A stretch of DNA of 64,000 bases from Gloeobacter kilaueensis JS1 (GCF_000484535.1 NC_022600.1:1674001-1738000); one strand, 5' to 3'; positions 18,916-28,036 are shown, counted from the stretch's first letter. Notes: generated by a model from the sequence alone, not told the origin. A program made the numbers and translations.

Positions 18916-20511
18916 ATGACTGCAGTCAAACTCAGACCGCGCTGGCTGGTGCGCGGCGACATCGATGGTTTTTTTGGTCTGGCTCTCGACAACCTGATCC
19001 AGATCCTGCTCATCGTCGGCCTCTGTCAGGGTGTGCTCGGCTTCAGCGCCGGGCTGCTCTATGGCCGGGTGCTCCCTGGTGTCGCCCTCTCGCTCCTGGT
19101 GGGCAACCTCTACTACAGCTGGCTCGCCTACCGGGTTGCCGCCGCCGAGGGCCGCGACGACGTTACCGCTCTGCCTTACGGGATCAACACCGTCAGCCTC
19201 TTTGCCCACGTCTTTCTGGTCATGTTGCCGGTCAAACTCGCCGCGCTTGCCGGTGGGGCAGGAGCGGAGCGCTCGGCGGAGCTGGCCTGGCAGGCGGGTC
19301 TGGTCGCCTGCCTGGGTTCAGGGCTCATCGAACTGGCAGGTTCGACGGTGGCGGACACCCTCCGGCGGCTCGCCCCCCGAGCGGCGCTGCTTTCGACCCT
19401 GGGGGGCATCGCCCTCACCTTTATTGCCATCGGCTTTTTGTTTCGCACCTACGCCGCACCGCTGGTGGGAATGCTGCCCCTCGCGATCATCCTGCTCACT
19501 TACTTTGGCGGCGTGCGCTTTGGCCTGCCGGGCGGTCTCGTCTCGGTGCTGCTGGGTACGGCCCTCGCCTGGGCGACGGGGCTGGTGAGCTGGGACAGTG
19601 CCCGCTTCGCCGCCGCCCTCTCCCCGGTTGGTTTTTATCTGCCAGGGTTCTGGCTGGGGGATCTCTGGGCAGGGCGGGCTGCCCTCGGCGCTTACGTGAG
19701 CGTGATCTTGCCGATGGGGCTGTTTAATCTGGTGGGCAGCCTGCAAAATCTCGAAAGTGCCGAAGCGGCTGGGGATCGCTTCCCGACCGCGCCCTGCCTG
19801 GCCGTCAACGGCCTCGGATCGGTGGTCGCCGCTGTGGCCGGATCGTGCTTTCCGACGACCATCTACATCGGTCATCCCGGCTGGAAGGCGCTTGGGGCGA
19901 GGGTCGGCTACTCGGTGCTCAACGGAGTGATCATGGGTGCGCTCTGCCTGAGCGGCACGGTGGCGCTGCTCGCCTACTGCGTGCCGATCGAGGCGGGGAT
20001 GGCGATCGTGCTCTGGATCGGAATTGTGATTGCCGCCCAGGCTTTTACCGCCACTCCCCCCTCCCACGCCCCGGCGGTCGTCGTCGGTCTTTTGCCGGGG
20101 ATCGCCGGTTGGGGAGCTTTGATCGCCAAAAACGCCCTGCGGGCAGCAGGACTTGCCACCCCCGACAAGCCTCTGAGTGCAGCCCTCGTCGCCCAGTTTC
20201 GCCTGAGCGACACCTACATCGACGGCGCGTTTGCCCTCGAACAGGGCTTTATCTTCTCGGCAATGATCCTCTCGGCGATCACCGTCTACATCGTCGAGCG
20301 GCAGTTCGGCAAGGCGGCGCTCTGGGCGCTGGCGGCGGCGGCCCTCAGCTGGGTTGGGCTGATGCACAGCTACCAGTGGACCCCCACCGATACGGTGATC
20401 CTGCTGCGGCCCGGTGCGGCGGGGAACTGGGCAATCGGCTACTTGCTCTTTGCCCTTGCCCTGCTCTATGCCCAGTGGGCAAAATCTCGCGGTATGGTAA
20501 ATAAACCCTGA
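18916..20511 (+). CDS. NCS2-like multipass permease
   Basis: A 531-residue integral membrane protein, hydrophobic throughout with about 12 predicted spans. Examples are LIQILLIVGLCQGVLGFSAG near the start, LSTLGGIALTFIAIGFLF in the middle and GLLPGIAGWGALI late. The GYSVLNGVIMG and AIVLWIGIVIAAQAF segments and the ALPYGINTVSLFAHVF block recall nucleobase/xanthine permeases of the NCS2 type. Substrate cannot be read from the sequence. Divergent from the GNAT gene. It ends 15 bp before the DUF4129 gene and may be the first gene of that operon. Confidence 0.7.
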   Translation: MTAVKLRPRWLVRGDIDGFFGLALDNLIQILLIVGLCQGVLGFSAGLLYGRVLPGVALSLLVGNLYYSWLAYRVAAAEGRDDVTALPYGINTVSLFAHVFLVMLPVKLAALAGGAGAERSAELAWQAGLVACLGSGLIELAGSTVADTLRRLAPRAALLSTLGGIALTFIAIGFLFRTYAAPLVGMLPLAIILLTYFGGVRFGLPGGLVSVLLGTALAWATGLVSWDSARFAAALSPVGFYLPGFWLGDLWAGRAALGAYVSVILPMGLFNLVGSLQNLESAEAAGDRFPTAPCLAVNGLGSVVAAVAGSCFPTTIYIGHPGWKALGARVGYSVLNGVIMGALCLSGTVALLAYCVPIEAGMAIVLWIGIVIAAQAFTATPPSHAPAVVVGLLPGIAGWGALIAKNALRAAGLATPDKPLSAALVAQFRLSDTYIDGAFALEQGFIFSAMILSAITVYIVERQFGKAALWALAAAALSWVGLMHSYQWTPTDTVILLRPGAAGNWAIGYLLFALALLYAQWAKSRGMVNKP

Positions 20512-20525
20512 GACAAATCGCCCCG

Positions 20526-21086
20526 ATGGCCACCGACGGCTTTGAGAAAACGAGCATCTTCTGGCAGTTCGACAGGCTGCAGCAGCGGCTGTGGGAAGGC
20601 TTCGAGTCGGCTTTGACGGCGATGGGCGGACCCGCCGGGGATCTAGGTTGGCTGGGGACACTTATCCAGATCGTCTTCTGGGCAGCTCTCATCGCTGTGG
20701 GCCTTCTGCTCACCCGCTGGATCAGCCGCCGGCTGCGTCCTGTAGCGCCTCGCCCTTTTGAGAAGACTGCCTCGCCAACCGCAAGCGAGGTGCGAAGCTG
20801 GCAGGACCGGGCGGGGGCTCTGGCCCGCGACGGGCGATGGGCAGAAGCCTGCCGGGCGCTTTATCGGGCGATGGTACAACTGCTGGCGGAGCGCCGGGTC
20901 GCTCCTGCTCTGCCCGGCATCACCGCAGGCGAGTACCGGCAGATTTTATCTGAGCGCCACCAGCCTGCAGAAGCCGAGGCGCTGATCGCCATCCACGAAG
21001 CGATCGTCTTTGGCGAGCAGCCCGCCGACGCCGAGAGCTATGCCCGCTGCGCCCAGAGTTACCGCGATCTGGAAGGGACACCGTGA
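20526..21086 (+). CDS. DUF4129-domain membrane protein
   Basis: A 186-residue protein with one membrane span (residues 44-66, LIQIVFWAALIAVGLLLTRW). The C-terminal soluble domain has the DUF4129 pattern EACRALYRAMVQLLAERRVA, followed by GITAGEYRQIL. DUF4129 genes are commonly clustered with MoxR and DUF58 genes, as here. It overlaps the next gene by four bases at the GTG start (21083), indicating coupled translation. Function in the complex is unknown. Confidence 0.8.
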   Translation: MATDGFEKTSIFWQFDRLQQRLWEGFESALTAMGGPAGDLGWLGTLIQIVFWAALIAVGLLLTRWISRRLRPVAPRPFEKTASPTASEVRSWQDRAGALARDGRWAEACRALYRAMVQLLAERRVAPALPGITAGEYRQILSERHQPAEAEALIAIHEAIVFGEQPADAESYARCAQSYRDLEGTP

Positions 21087-22186
21087 AACTGCCGGGCTGG
21101 TGGCCCTGGGCGCTTGCCGGTGCGATTGTTCTGCTGGTCGCCCTCCTCGCGCCCGCAGACGACCGCTCGCTGGTGGGCTCGACCTACAGCCGAATGCCGG
21201 GGGGCTACGCCGCCTGGTACGCCTTTCTTACGCGGGAGAAGATCCCCGCTCAGCGCTGGCAGTTGCCCTTCGAGCGCCTGCCGCTGGCGGCGCACACCCT
21301 GGTGCAGGTGACGGACGCACCGCTTTTTATGCTCAATGCGTCAAAGCAGCGCTGGATCGAAGAGGGCAACGCCCTCGTCGTGCTCGGTGCCCCCCAGGGG
21401 GTAGGGAGCAAGGATGGAACCCTGGTGGCACCCGGTCTGGTCAAAGCCCCTGCTCCCGATGCCCGGCTTACGAGCCCCCAGGGACTGGTGCGCGTCGAGA
21501 CGCGGCGGCGCTATCGGGGCAGCAAAACAGGCCGCGCCCTGCTCGCCGATCGCTCTGGCGTCGTCGTCTGGGAGCAGCGCCTGGGGCGGGGCCGGCTCAT
21601 CGTCGCGATCACGCCCTACCTGGGAGCGAACGCCTACCAGGACGAAGCGGGCAATTACCGCTTTTTGAGCGCCCTCGTCCAGCGCCCTCAGCTGCCGGTG
21701 CTGATCGACGAATCGATTCACGGTTTTCGAGATCAGCCGCCAGCTGAAGCTTCTGGTCGCCCGATCACAAGTTGGGTCGAATATTTGCTTGCGATCCCGC
21801 CGCTACTGGTAGCCCTGGTCCAACTGGCGGTGCTCATCGCTGCTGCCCTCTGGGCCCAGCGCCGCTTCGGCGAACCGCTGGGGCTGCCCCAACCTGAATT
21901 ACAAAATACCGACGCTTACATCCAGGCTCTGGCCGCCGTCCTGCGCAAGGCCAAAAGTCAGCGCTTCGTCTTCGAGCAGATCCTCCGGCAGGAGCGGCTG
22001 CAGCTGGCGCGGCGACTGGGCCTGGGCGAAGGGGCCGACGATGACGCTGTGCTCGCCCAGAGCTGGAGTGCCCGGACCGGCAGACCGGGCAGTGAACTTG
22101 TCGCTATTTTTCACCAGCCACTCACCCGCGAGCGCGACCTGATCCCCTGGCTGGTCCGCCTGCGTGCTTTATATCCCCCCTCTTGA
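21083..22186 (+). CDS. DUF4350-domain protein
   Basis: A 367-residue protein starting at a GTG (MKLPGWWPWALAGAIVLLVA), with one N-terminal membrane span and a second span near residues 230-255 (LLAIPPLLVALVQLAVLIAA). The segment between them (STYSRMPGGYAAWYAFLTRE, PLFMLNASKQRWIEEGNALV) matches DUF4350, an uncharacterised extracytoplasmic domain with a class I glutamine amidotransferase-like fold. The cytoplasmic C-terminus carries ERLQLARRLGLGEG. In this operon the two spanning proteins (DUF4129, DUF4350) are likely membrane partners of the MoxR ATPase. Confidence 0.8.
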   Translation: MKLPGWWPWALAGAIVLLVALLAPADDRSLVGSTYSRMPGGYAAWYAFLTREKIPAQRWQLPFERLPLAAHTLVQVTDAPLFMLNASKQRWIEEGNALVVLGAPQGVGSKDGTLVAPGLVKAPAPDARLTSPQGLVRVETRRRYRGSKTGRALLADRSGVVVWEQRLGRGRLIVAITPYLGANAYQDEAGNYRFLSALVQRPQLPVLIDESIHGFRDQPPAEASGRPITSWVEYLLAIPPLLVALVQLAVLIAAALWAQRRFGEPLGLPQPELQNTDAYIQALAAVLRKAKSQRFVFEQILRQERLQLARRLGLGEGADDDAVLAQSWSARTGRPGSELVAIFHQPLTRERDLIPWLVRLRALYPPS

Positions 22187-22191
22187 ACCCA

Positions 22192-23136
22192 ATGAACGAA
22201 GCCCGCTTTCTCCAGTTGCGCGAAGCCCTCGGCCAGATCGTCGTCGGCCAGCCGGTGCTCATCCAGCAATTGCTCGTGGCGCTCATCGCCGGTGGCCACG
22301 TCATCCTCGAAGGGGTGCCCGGCACTGGCAAGACGCTGCTGGTAAAAGTGCTCGCCCAACTGGTGCGGGCCGATTTTCGCCGCCTTCAGCTCACCCCCGA
22401 CATCCTGCCCTCGGACATTCTCGGGGTGAATATCTTCGATCTCGAAAGCCGCCGCTTTTTGCTCAAAAAAGGGCCAATCTTTACCCAGATCCTGCTCGCC
22501 GACGAGGTGAACCGCACGCCGCCCAAGACCCAGGCAGCACTGTTAGAAGCGATGGAGGAGCAACAGGTCACCCTCGACGGCAACAGCCTGCCCCTGGGCG
22601 AGCTATTTTGGGTGATTGCCACCCAGAACTCGCTGGAATTTGAAGGCACCTATCCCCTGCCGGAAGCCCAGCTCGACCGCTTTTTGTTCAAGTTGCTGGT
22701 GGGTTATCCCGAGGCGGGGGCCGAAAAGCAGATGCTGCTCAACCGCCAGCGCGGCTTTGAGGCCCGCCGGATCGATCTGGAAAGCCTCCAGCCGCTTGCC
22801 ACCGTCGAGGACATCCTTGCTGCCCGCACTGGGGCGCGGGCGGTGCGGGTGGCCGAACCGCTGCTCGACTATCTATTGGCCCTCGCTGCCCAGAGCCGCA
22901 ACCATCCGGATCTCGCCCTCGGCGCGTCCCCCAGGGCAACCGTCGCCTGGCTGGGGTGCGCCCAGGCCCACGCCTGGCTGGCCGGGCGCGAGTACGCCAC
23001 ACCGGACGATGTCAAGGCGGTCGCTCCGCCCCTGTTGCGCCACCGGCTCATCCTCAAACCCGAGGCCCAACTGGACGGCCTGCGACCGGACACGATCATC
23101 CAGTCCCTCCTCGATCGGGTGCCGGTGCCCCGATGA
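22192..23136 (+). CDS. MoxR-family AAA+ ATPase
   Basis: A 314-residue AAA+ ATPase. Walker A is GVPGTGKT at residues 41-48, Walker B is [20 protein letters not shown], and sensor 1 is [20 protein letters not shown]. The GLQ-type sensor-2 arginine lies in [13 protein letters not shown]. MoxR ATPases act as chaperone-like activators of von Willebrand factor A or DUF58 partners. Start: an ATG at 22192 ([13 protein letters not shown]) is preferred; an in-frame TTG at 22183 overlaps the stop of the previous gene (TTGA) and is the alternative. Its stop overlaps the DUF58 start by four bases. Confidence 0.9.
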   Translation: MNEARFLQLREALGQIVVGQPVLIQQLLVALIAGGHVILEGVPGTGKTLLVKVLAQLVRADFRRLQLTPDILPSDILGVNIFDLESRRFLLKKGPIFTQILLADEVNRTPPKTQAALLEAMEEQQVTLDGNSLPLGELFWVIATQNSLEFEGTYPLPEAQLDRFLFKLLVGYPEAGAEKQMLLNRQRGFEARRIDLESLQPLATVEDILAARTGARAVRVAEPLLDYLLALAAQSRNHPDLALGASPRATVAWLGCAQAHAWLAGREYATPDDVKAVAPPLLRHRLILKPEAQLDGLRPDTIIQSLLDRVPVPR

Positions 23137-24431
23137 TCCCGGCAGCGCAGCTTTTCTGGCTTTTAGGAGCGGGTCTCATCCCGGCCCTTCTGCTGGCGGT
23201 CAGGGTGGGCCTTGCCCCTGGCCTCCTCTGGCTTGCCGCCTTCGATCTGGCCGTCTTCACGGCCTGCTTCGTCGATCTGGCCCGTTCTCGAAAGCGCCGC
23301 GTCCAGGTGGAGCGCTCGGTCGCTCCGCGCCTTTCGATTGGCCGCGACAACCCGGTGCAGCTGTGGATCCAGGCACCCGCCGAGGCTCGGATTCGACTGC
23401 GGGACGACCATCCTTTCGATCGCAGCGATCCGCCCCTGGCCCTGGTCCTCGCTGCCGATTCCCGGATCGAAACCGGCTACAGCGTCCGGCCCACCGAGCG
23501 CGGCGAATATCGCTGGGGCGATCTGTGGGTGCGCCAGCGCACCCCCTGGGGGCTGCTCTGGGATAGCTGGCGGCTCAGCCTGCCCCAGACGGTCGCCGTC
23601 TACCCGGACCTTGAGCAGTTGCGGGCGCTCACCATCCGCCTCACTCAGCGCACCGGCGGTTCGCTCCGCTCTGTCCGCCGCCTGGGCCTTGGCACCGAAT
23701 TTGCCGAAATCCGCGACTATGTTTCAGGCGACGATCCGCGCCTGATCGACTGGAAGGCGACTGCGAGAATCAACCGGCCCCTGGTGCGCGTTCTGGAACC
23801 GGAACAGGAGCAGACCCTCATCGTGCTTCTGGACCGGGGCCGCCTGATGGAAGCGCGACTGGGAGCACTGCGCCGCTTCGATTGGGGGCTGAATGCCGCT
23901 CTGGCGCTGGCAGTCGCTGCCCTGGCGCGCGGAGACCGGGTAGGCGTCGGCGTCTTCGACCGGCAGATGCACACCTGGATTGCCCCCGAGCGCGGTCCCG
24001 GACAGCTCTCGCGGCTTATTGCCCGCCTCACGCCCGTGCAGCCGGAGCTGATCGAACCTGACTACCTGCAGGCGACTACCGCCGTTATTCGTCAGCAGCC
24101 GCGCCGGGCCCTGGTCGTCCTGCTCACCGACCTCGTCGATCTGAGCGCCAGCGCCGAGATGCTGACTGCCCTCGCCCGTTTGCTGCCCCGCTACCTGCCT
24201 TTTTGTGTTGCCCTGCGCGATCCGGCCCTCGACCGGCAGGCCGCCGATGCGACTCCAACCGTCGAGGTGGCCTACGCCCGCGCCGTTGCCCTCGATCTCA
24301 TCGCCCAGCGCTCCACCGCCCTCGCCCGCCTGCGCCGACGCGGCGCTCTGGTGCTCGATGCGCCCGCCGATCGAGTCAGTACGGAACTGGTGGACGCTTA
24401 TCTCAGCCTCAAGGCGCGGAGCCTGCTTTGA
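23133..24431 (+). CDS. DUF58-domain protein (MoxR partner)
   Basis: A 432-residue protein. Two N-terminal hydrophobic segments (residues 4-25 and 30-50) anchor it. The DUF58 core is plain: FAEIRDYVSGDDPRLIDWKA followed by TARINRPLVRVLEPEQEQT, and a vWA-like region has LIVLLDRGRLMEARLG and ALVVLLTDLVDLSAS. DUF58 proteins are the usual clients or partners of MoxR. The ATG overlaps the MoxR stop (ATGA). It completes a four-gene set DUF4129-DUF4350-MoxR-DUF58. Confidence 0.88.
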   Translation: MIPAAQLFWLLGAGLIPALLLAVRVGLAPGLLWLAAFDLAVFTACFVDLARSRKRRVQVERSVAPRLSIGRDNPVQLWIQAPAEARIRLRDDHPFDRSDPPLALVLAADSRIETGYSVRPTERGEYRWGDLWVRQRTPWGLLWDSWRLSLPQTVAVYPDLEQLRALTIRLTQRTGGSLRSVRRLGLGTEFAEIRDYVSGDDPRLIDWKATARINRPLVRVLEPEQEQTLIVLLDRGRLMEARLGALRRFDWGLNAALALAVAALARGDRVGVGVFDRQMHTWIAPERGPGQLSRLIARLTPVQPELIEPDYLQATTAVIRQQPRRALVVLLTDLVDLSASAEMLTALARLLPRYLPFCVALRDPALDRQAADATPTVEVAYARAVALDLIAQRSTALARLRRRGALVLDAPADRVSTELVDAYLSLKARSLL

Positions 24432-24658
24432 GCGAGGAAACTGACGGCGATCATAGAAGTGCTCCAGATGTGCCCGCTACAATGCGGGCGTCCTGCTCCA
24501 GTGGCGGAGCGGACCTGAATTTTTGCGGTCGCTTGAATCCGTTGTTCTTGCTCCTGCGTATGACCAGATGTCCGAAAAGGCGGGCAGTGCGACGAGCGTT
24601 GCCACCGGCTCGGACGTTCGATGGCCTCACATTCACTACTGAAGCTGAAGGAGTCTTT

Positions 24659-24964
24659 ATGCGTAAGTTGTGTACGAACCTGCTGGTAGTTGCTACCTTG
24701 ATTCTGCCGGTCCAGGCCGCTTTTGCTGCCCAGGTGACGCTCGTCGCCCAGACAGGTGACGCCATGAAAGGCGACACCATGAAAAAAGAAGATGCGATGA
24801 AGAAAGGCGACGCCATGAAAGGCGAGTCTATGAAGGGCGAGTCCATGAAAAAGAGCGACGCGATGAAGGGAGAATCGATGAAAAAAGGCGACGCGATGAA
24901 GGGTGACGCGATGAAGGGCGATGCCATGAAAAAAGAAGATGCGATGAAGGACAAGCCCAAATAA
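24659..24964 (+). CDS. Exported MKxD/E pentapeptide-repeat protein
   Basis: A 101-residue protein with a signal peptide (MRKLCTNLLVVATLILPVQA, cleavage near AFA-AQ) and a mature region built of about fourteen short units of the type GDAMK, GESMK, KEDAM. The repeat resembles the MXKDX pentapeptide family known from several bacterial phyla, which has no assigned function. All units carry Met and Lys, with Asp or Glu, giving a very polar, disordered and possibly metal- or methionine-oxidation-sensitive chain. AAGGAG lies just before the ATG. The gene has its own terminator and is likely monocistronic. Confidence 0.8.
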   Translation: MRKLCTNLLVVATLILPVQAAFAAQVTLVAQTGDAMKGDTMKKEDAMKKGDAMKGESMKGESMKKSDAMKGESMKKGDAMKGDAMKGDAMKKEDAMKDKPK

Positions 24965-24983
24965 TCCTGCGGGAACTCCCCGT

Positions 24984-25017
24984 GTGCCCTTCGGTTATCC
25001 TGCGGAGGGCACTTTTT
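24984..25017 (+). terminator. Strong Rho-independent terminator
   Basis: A 10-bp stem with one G-U pair (GTGCCCTTCG at 24984-24993, CGGAGGGCAC at 25003-25012) and a 9-nt loop, followed directly by TTTTT. It lies 19 bp after the MKxD-repeat gene. Confidence 0.9.
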
Positions 25018-25040
25018 GGACTTTTGCCTTAGAGGTCGAG

Positions 25041-25640
25041 ATGACGACAAAAGCCCCGTCCCGCAAACCAGCCGTCCCGAAACAGGCGCTCGCCGCCAAG
25101 ATTTTCCACTGGATCAACCTCGGCAGCCTGCTTGCGATGATGGGCAGTGGCCTGCAGATCTACAACGCCAACCCGGTCTTCGGGGGCCGAGAAGGTTTTC
25201 ACTTTCCGGACTTTTTGATCGTCGGCGGCTGGCTTGCCGGGGGCAGGCACTGGCACTTTTTCTTTATGTGGCTATTCGGGCTGAACCTGCTCTGGTACGG
25301 GATCTATATACTCGTGACTCGGCGCTGGCAGAACCGTTACGTCGGCAAGAACGACCTCGAAGCCCTGCAGAAGGGCAAAAACCCGAAGCGGCGCAACTAC
25401 GCCCTGCACCGGCTGGTCTACACCAGCATGTTTCCGATTTTGCTGATGGCCCTGTTCACGGGGCTCGGGATGTACAAGCCCGTCCAGTTTGGCTGGATCG
25501 TCGAGCTATTCGGTAGCTGGCAGGCGTTGCGCACGGTGCATTTTCTGACCGTACCGCTGGCGCTCGGGCTGATGGCAGTCCACTCCCTTCTGGCTCTGCA
25601 GGTCGGGCAGTGGAAGCTGGTGCGTTCGATATTCGCCTGA
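25041..25640 (+). CDS. Membrane cytochrome b-type (b/b6-domain) protein
   Basis: A 199-residue protein with about four membrane spans (residues 22-42, 70-92, 130-150, 165-185). Candidate heme-ligating histidines occur in KIFHWINLG (His23), GRHWHFFFMW (His70/72), LHRLVYTS and RTVHFLTVP. The layout matches the cytochrome b561-type family, which passes electrons between quinone and a periplasmic oxidoreductase. Start at the ATG at 25041 (MTTKAPSRK). It is 10 bp from the molybdopterin oxidoreductase gene, so the two likely form a membrane-anchored electron-transfer pair. Confidence 0.82.
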   Translation: MTTKAPSRKPAVPKQALAAKIFHWINLGSLLAMMGSGLQIYNANPVFGGREGFHFPDFLIVGGWLAGGRHWHFFFMWLFGLNLLWYGIYILVTRRWQNRYVGKNDLEALQKGKNPKRRNYALHRLVYTSMFPILLMALFTGLGMYKPVQFGWIVELFGSWQALRTVHFLTVPLALGLMAVHSLLALQVGQWKLVRSIFA

Positions 25641-25650
25641 GAGATTCGCG

Positions 25651-26397
25651 ATGAGTGATTTTATTCGCCTTGGCCGCCGCCAGCTCATCACCGCCGGAGG
25701 CATGAGCCTCCTGCTTTCTGCCTGCGGGCGCGGTCCAATCCAGAGTCTGGCTGAGCAAAAGCTCTACGAACTGTCGGACCCCCTCAACCGCAGCTTCGAG
25801 CAGTTACTTTTCAGCCCCCAGCGCCTCGCCCCAGAGTTCCGGCGCGATCAGATCGAGCAGGAGGCGCTGCTTATCAATACAGCCGAAGATATTACGCCAA
25901 GCATCGACCCGGAGCGCTACCGGTTGAAGGTGGGCGGTCTGGTCAACCGCCCGGCCAGCTTCACCCTGGCAGAACTCAAAAAAATGCCCTACCGCTCCGA
26001 GATCGTCCGCCACGTCTGCGTCGAGGGCTGGGCGGCGATCGTGCAGTGGGGCGGGCTGCCCCTGGTCGAACTCCTCAAGGGCGTCGAGCCCAAACCCGAG
26101 GCCCGCTACGTCTTTTTGCGCTCGGCGGAGGGTCTGCGCAGCGACTCCGGCCAGCTCTACGGCTTTTATGAGACCTGGGATATGCCCTCCTGCGTTCATC
26201 CGCAGACGCTCCTGGCCTACGAAAAGAACTTCAAGCCCCTGCCCGCCGACAACGGCGCACCCATCCGCCTCGCCTCGCCCGTCAAGCTCGGTTACAAGCA
26301 GATCAAGTGGGTCACCGACATCATGCTGCTGGCGGCTTTGCCCGAGCAGATAGGCTACTGGGTCGATTTTGGTTACGAGTGGTACGGCGGCCTGTGA
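25651..26397 (+). CDS. Molybdopterin-dependent oxidoreductase (MsrP/sulfite-oxidase fold), predicted Tat lipoprotein
   Basis: A 248-residue protein. The N-terminus MSDFIRLGRRQLITAGGMSL followed by LLSACG combines a twin-arginine-like motif (Arg9-Arg10) with a lipobox (LSAC, residues 22-25), so export as a lipid-anchored folded protein is likely. The core is the sulfite-oxidase-type molybdopterin domain, with the molybdenum-ligating cysteine in RHVCVEGW (Cys123) and APIRLASPVKLGYKQIKWV. The paired cytochrome b upstream resembles the MsrQ/MsrP arrangement (periplasmic methionine sulfoxide reductase), although MsrQ is a different family. Substrate unproven. Confidence 0.85.
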   Translation: MSDFIRLGRRQLITAGGMSLLLSACGRGPIQSLAEQKLYELSDPLNRSFEQLLFSPQRLAPEFRRDQIEQEALLINTAEDITPSIDPERYRLKVGGLVNRPASFTLAELKKMPYRSEIVRHVCVEGWAAIVQWGGLPLVELLKGVEPKPEARYVFLRSAEGLRSDSGQLYGFYETWDMPSCVHPQTLLAYEKNFKPLPADNGAPIRLASPVKLGYKQIKWVTDIMLLAALPEQIGYWVDFGYEWYGGL

Positions 26398-26479
26398 TCT
26401 TGGGCAAGCTGTCCGGTTTCTCAGTGAGCGAAACTGTAAGGCTTTGGGCTGGAGTGTTGAAGCGGATTTTGTGGGTATT

Positions 26480-26690
26480 GCTAAAGCCGTCCCCACCCCT
26501 CCACACCCCCCCTGCCCCCCCTCTCCTCCTCCTGCCCCCCGAATGGGGGGCTGCCCCGCCGGGCAGGGAAGAAGAGGGGGGGTTCACTGTAACTGGGCTG
26601 CAGGCGGGATGGGTGAAGTCGGTTTCAGAGTTGTCTTACTCCCTTCTCCCCTTGTGGGAGAGGGGCTGGGGAGTGAGGGGCCAGAGGCTC
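26480..26690. repeat. GC-rich dispersed palindromic repeat cluster
   Basis: Runs of C and G with internal complementarity. Examples are CCCCCCGAATGGGGGG near 26536 and a CTCCCCTTGTGGGAGAGGGG hairpin near 26646-26667. The last part is a reverse-complement relative of the copies at 46783-46862, which marks it as a dispersed family, not a gene. No coding frame is supported in the interval between the molybdopterin gene and panE. Confidence 0.7.
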
Positions 26691-27645
26691 AAGCCCGTTG
26701 CCGTCCGTCCAGAAACTGCAGTTGCCGGTAGAGTACGCCGACGCGCACCATCTCGAAACCGGCGGCGCGGGCGGTGCGCAGGGGAGTGGCGTAGATCGCC
26801 TCCAGTTCGAGTTCTCGCCCCTGCTCGTAGTCGAGCTTCATGCTCGTGCGATAGGGCTGCATCCGGCGCGTGTGATCGAGCATCTTGTCGATGAAGTCTT
26901 CTGGGATGCGCCGCCCGCAGGCGAGCGCCCCCGCCACGACCTCCTCCATCAGTTCTTTTGCCAGCTCAGCGGTGGCCGGATCGCTCATCAGTTCGTCGGT
27001 CTTTGCTTCGAGCAGGACCGACAGACCGTTGAAGGGGATGTTCCAGATCAGTTTGCTCCAGCGCGCCAGTTGCAGATCCTCCGCCAGTTGGACGGGAATG
27101 CCCGCCGTCTGCAGGTCCGCCGCCACCGCTGCCATCGGTGCTGTCACCCCCAGGGCTGCCTCGTCGTGGGCATAGGCACCGAGGGTGACGATGCCGTAAT
27201 CGATGTGCTGCACCAGGCCGGGGCCAATCTTGTTGGCGCAGATAAAAGTAAGGCCGCCCAGAATCGGCGTCTCCTTATCGACGATGGCGGCGACCTGTTG
27301 CTCGCTGCCCATGCCGTTTTGCAATAGCACCACTGTTCCGCCCGGCTTGAGTGCTGGCGGCAACAGTTCGGCTAGCAGAGCGTTCTGGGTGGTCTTGAGG
27401 GCGACGAGCACCACGTCGCAGGGGGGCATCGCCGTCGCCTGCCGGTACACCCGCACGTCGCTTAGATGAAAGTCGCCCTCGGGCGATTGCACCCGCAGCC
27501 CCGCGCGGGCGATCTGCTCGTAGTCGCTGCGCGCCAGAAAATGCACCTCTGCCCCGGCCCGCTGCAGCCGTGCTCCGTAAAAACCCCCTACCGCGCCGGT
27601 TCCGAGCACTGCGTAGCGGCGGGACATTGAAGATTGCACGTTCAT
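26689..27645 (-). CDS. panE: 2-dehydropantoate 2-reductase (ketopantoate reductase)
   Basis: A 318-residue NADPH-dependent reductase of pantothenate/CoA synthesis. The Rossmann motif is GTGAVGGFYGARLQRAGAEV; the catalytic lysine lies in LARWSKLIWNIPFNGLSVLL. HTRRMQPYRTSMKLDYEQGR and ELEAIYATPLRTARAAGF are family blocks in the C-terminal domain. Start at 27645 (MNVQSSMSRRYAVLGTG); the Met at residue 7 is an alternative. Length and blocks are normal. It is convergent with the repeat cluster and 181 bp from the FG-GAP gene. Some family members are annotated only as PanE/ApbA-like. Confidence 0.88.
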   Translation of the reverse strand: MNVQSSMSRRYAVLGTGAVGGFYGARLQRAGAEVHFLARSDYEQIARAGLRVQSPEGDFHLSDVRVYRQATAMPPCDVVLVALKTTQNALLAELLPPALKPGGTVVLLQNGMGSEQQVAAIVDKETPILGGLTFICANKIGPGLVQHIDYGIVTLGAYAHDEAALGVTAPMAAVAADLQTAGIPVQLAEDLQLARWSKLIWNIPFNGLSVLLEAKTDELMSDPATAELAKELMEEVVAGALACGRRIPEDFIDKMLDHTRRMQPYRTSMKLDYEQGRELELEAIYATPLRTARAAGFEMVRVGVLYRQLQFLDGRQRA

Positions 27646-28036
27646 GGTTTTTGGTTAAGCCCAGCTTTGATCGTAACCACGGTTGCACGGGCTACAGAAT
27701 AGCCAGCCAATCTCAACAGTAACGGCAGCAGTAAACAGATGCTGTCTACTCAGCTTAGCGTCGTTTAGAACACAGCGATTTTGCAGCGTCCTGGCTACAA
27801 TTTAGGCGATTTTTTGGGGAGTGGTCATGGCAGTTACGCACAAGAGGCGGTGGTGCCAGCGGCTGTGCTGGAGTTTGGGGCTAGCGGCTGTGCTTGGAGT
27901 ATGGCCTTCAGCGACGATGGCACAGGTGGTCTTTGAGTTGCCTCTGAATTTTCCTGCTGGCCAGCGTCCCGGTACAGCTGCCGTGGGAGACATAGATGGC
28001 GATGGCGACCTCGACACTGTCACCGCTAATTACGGG

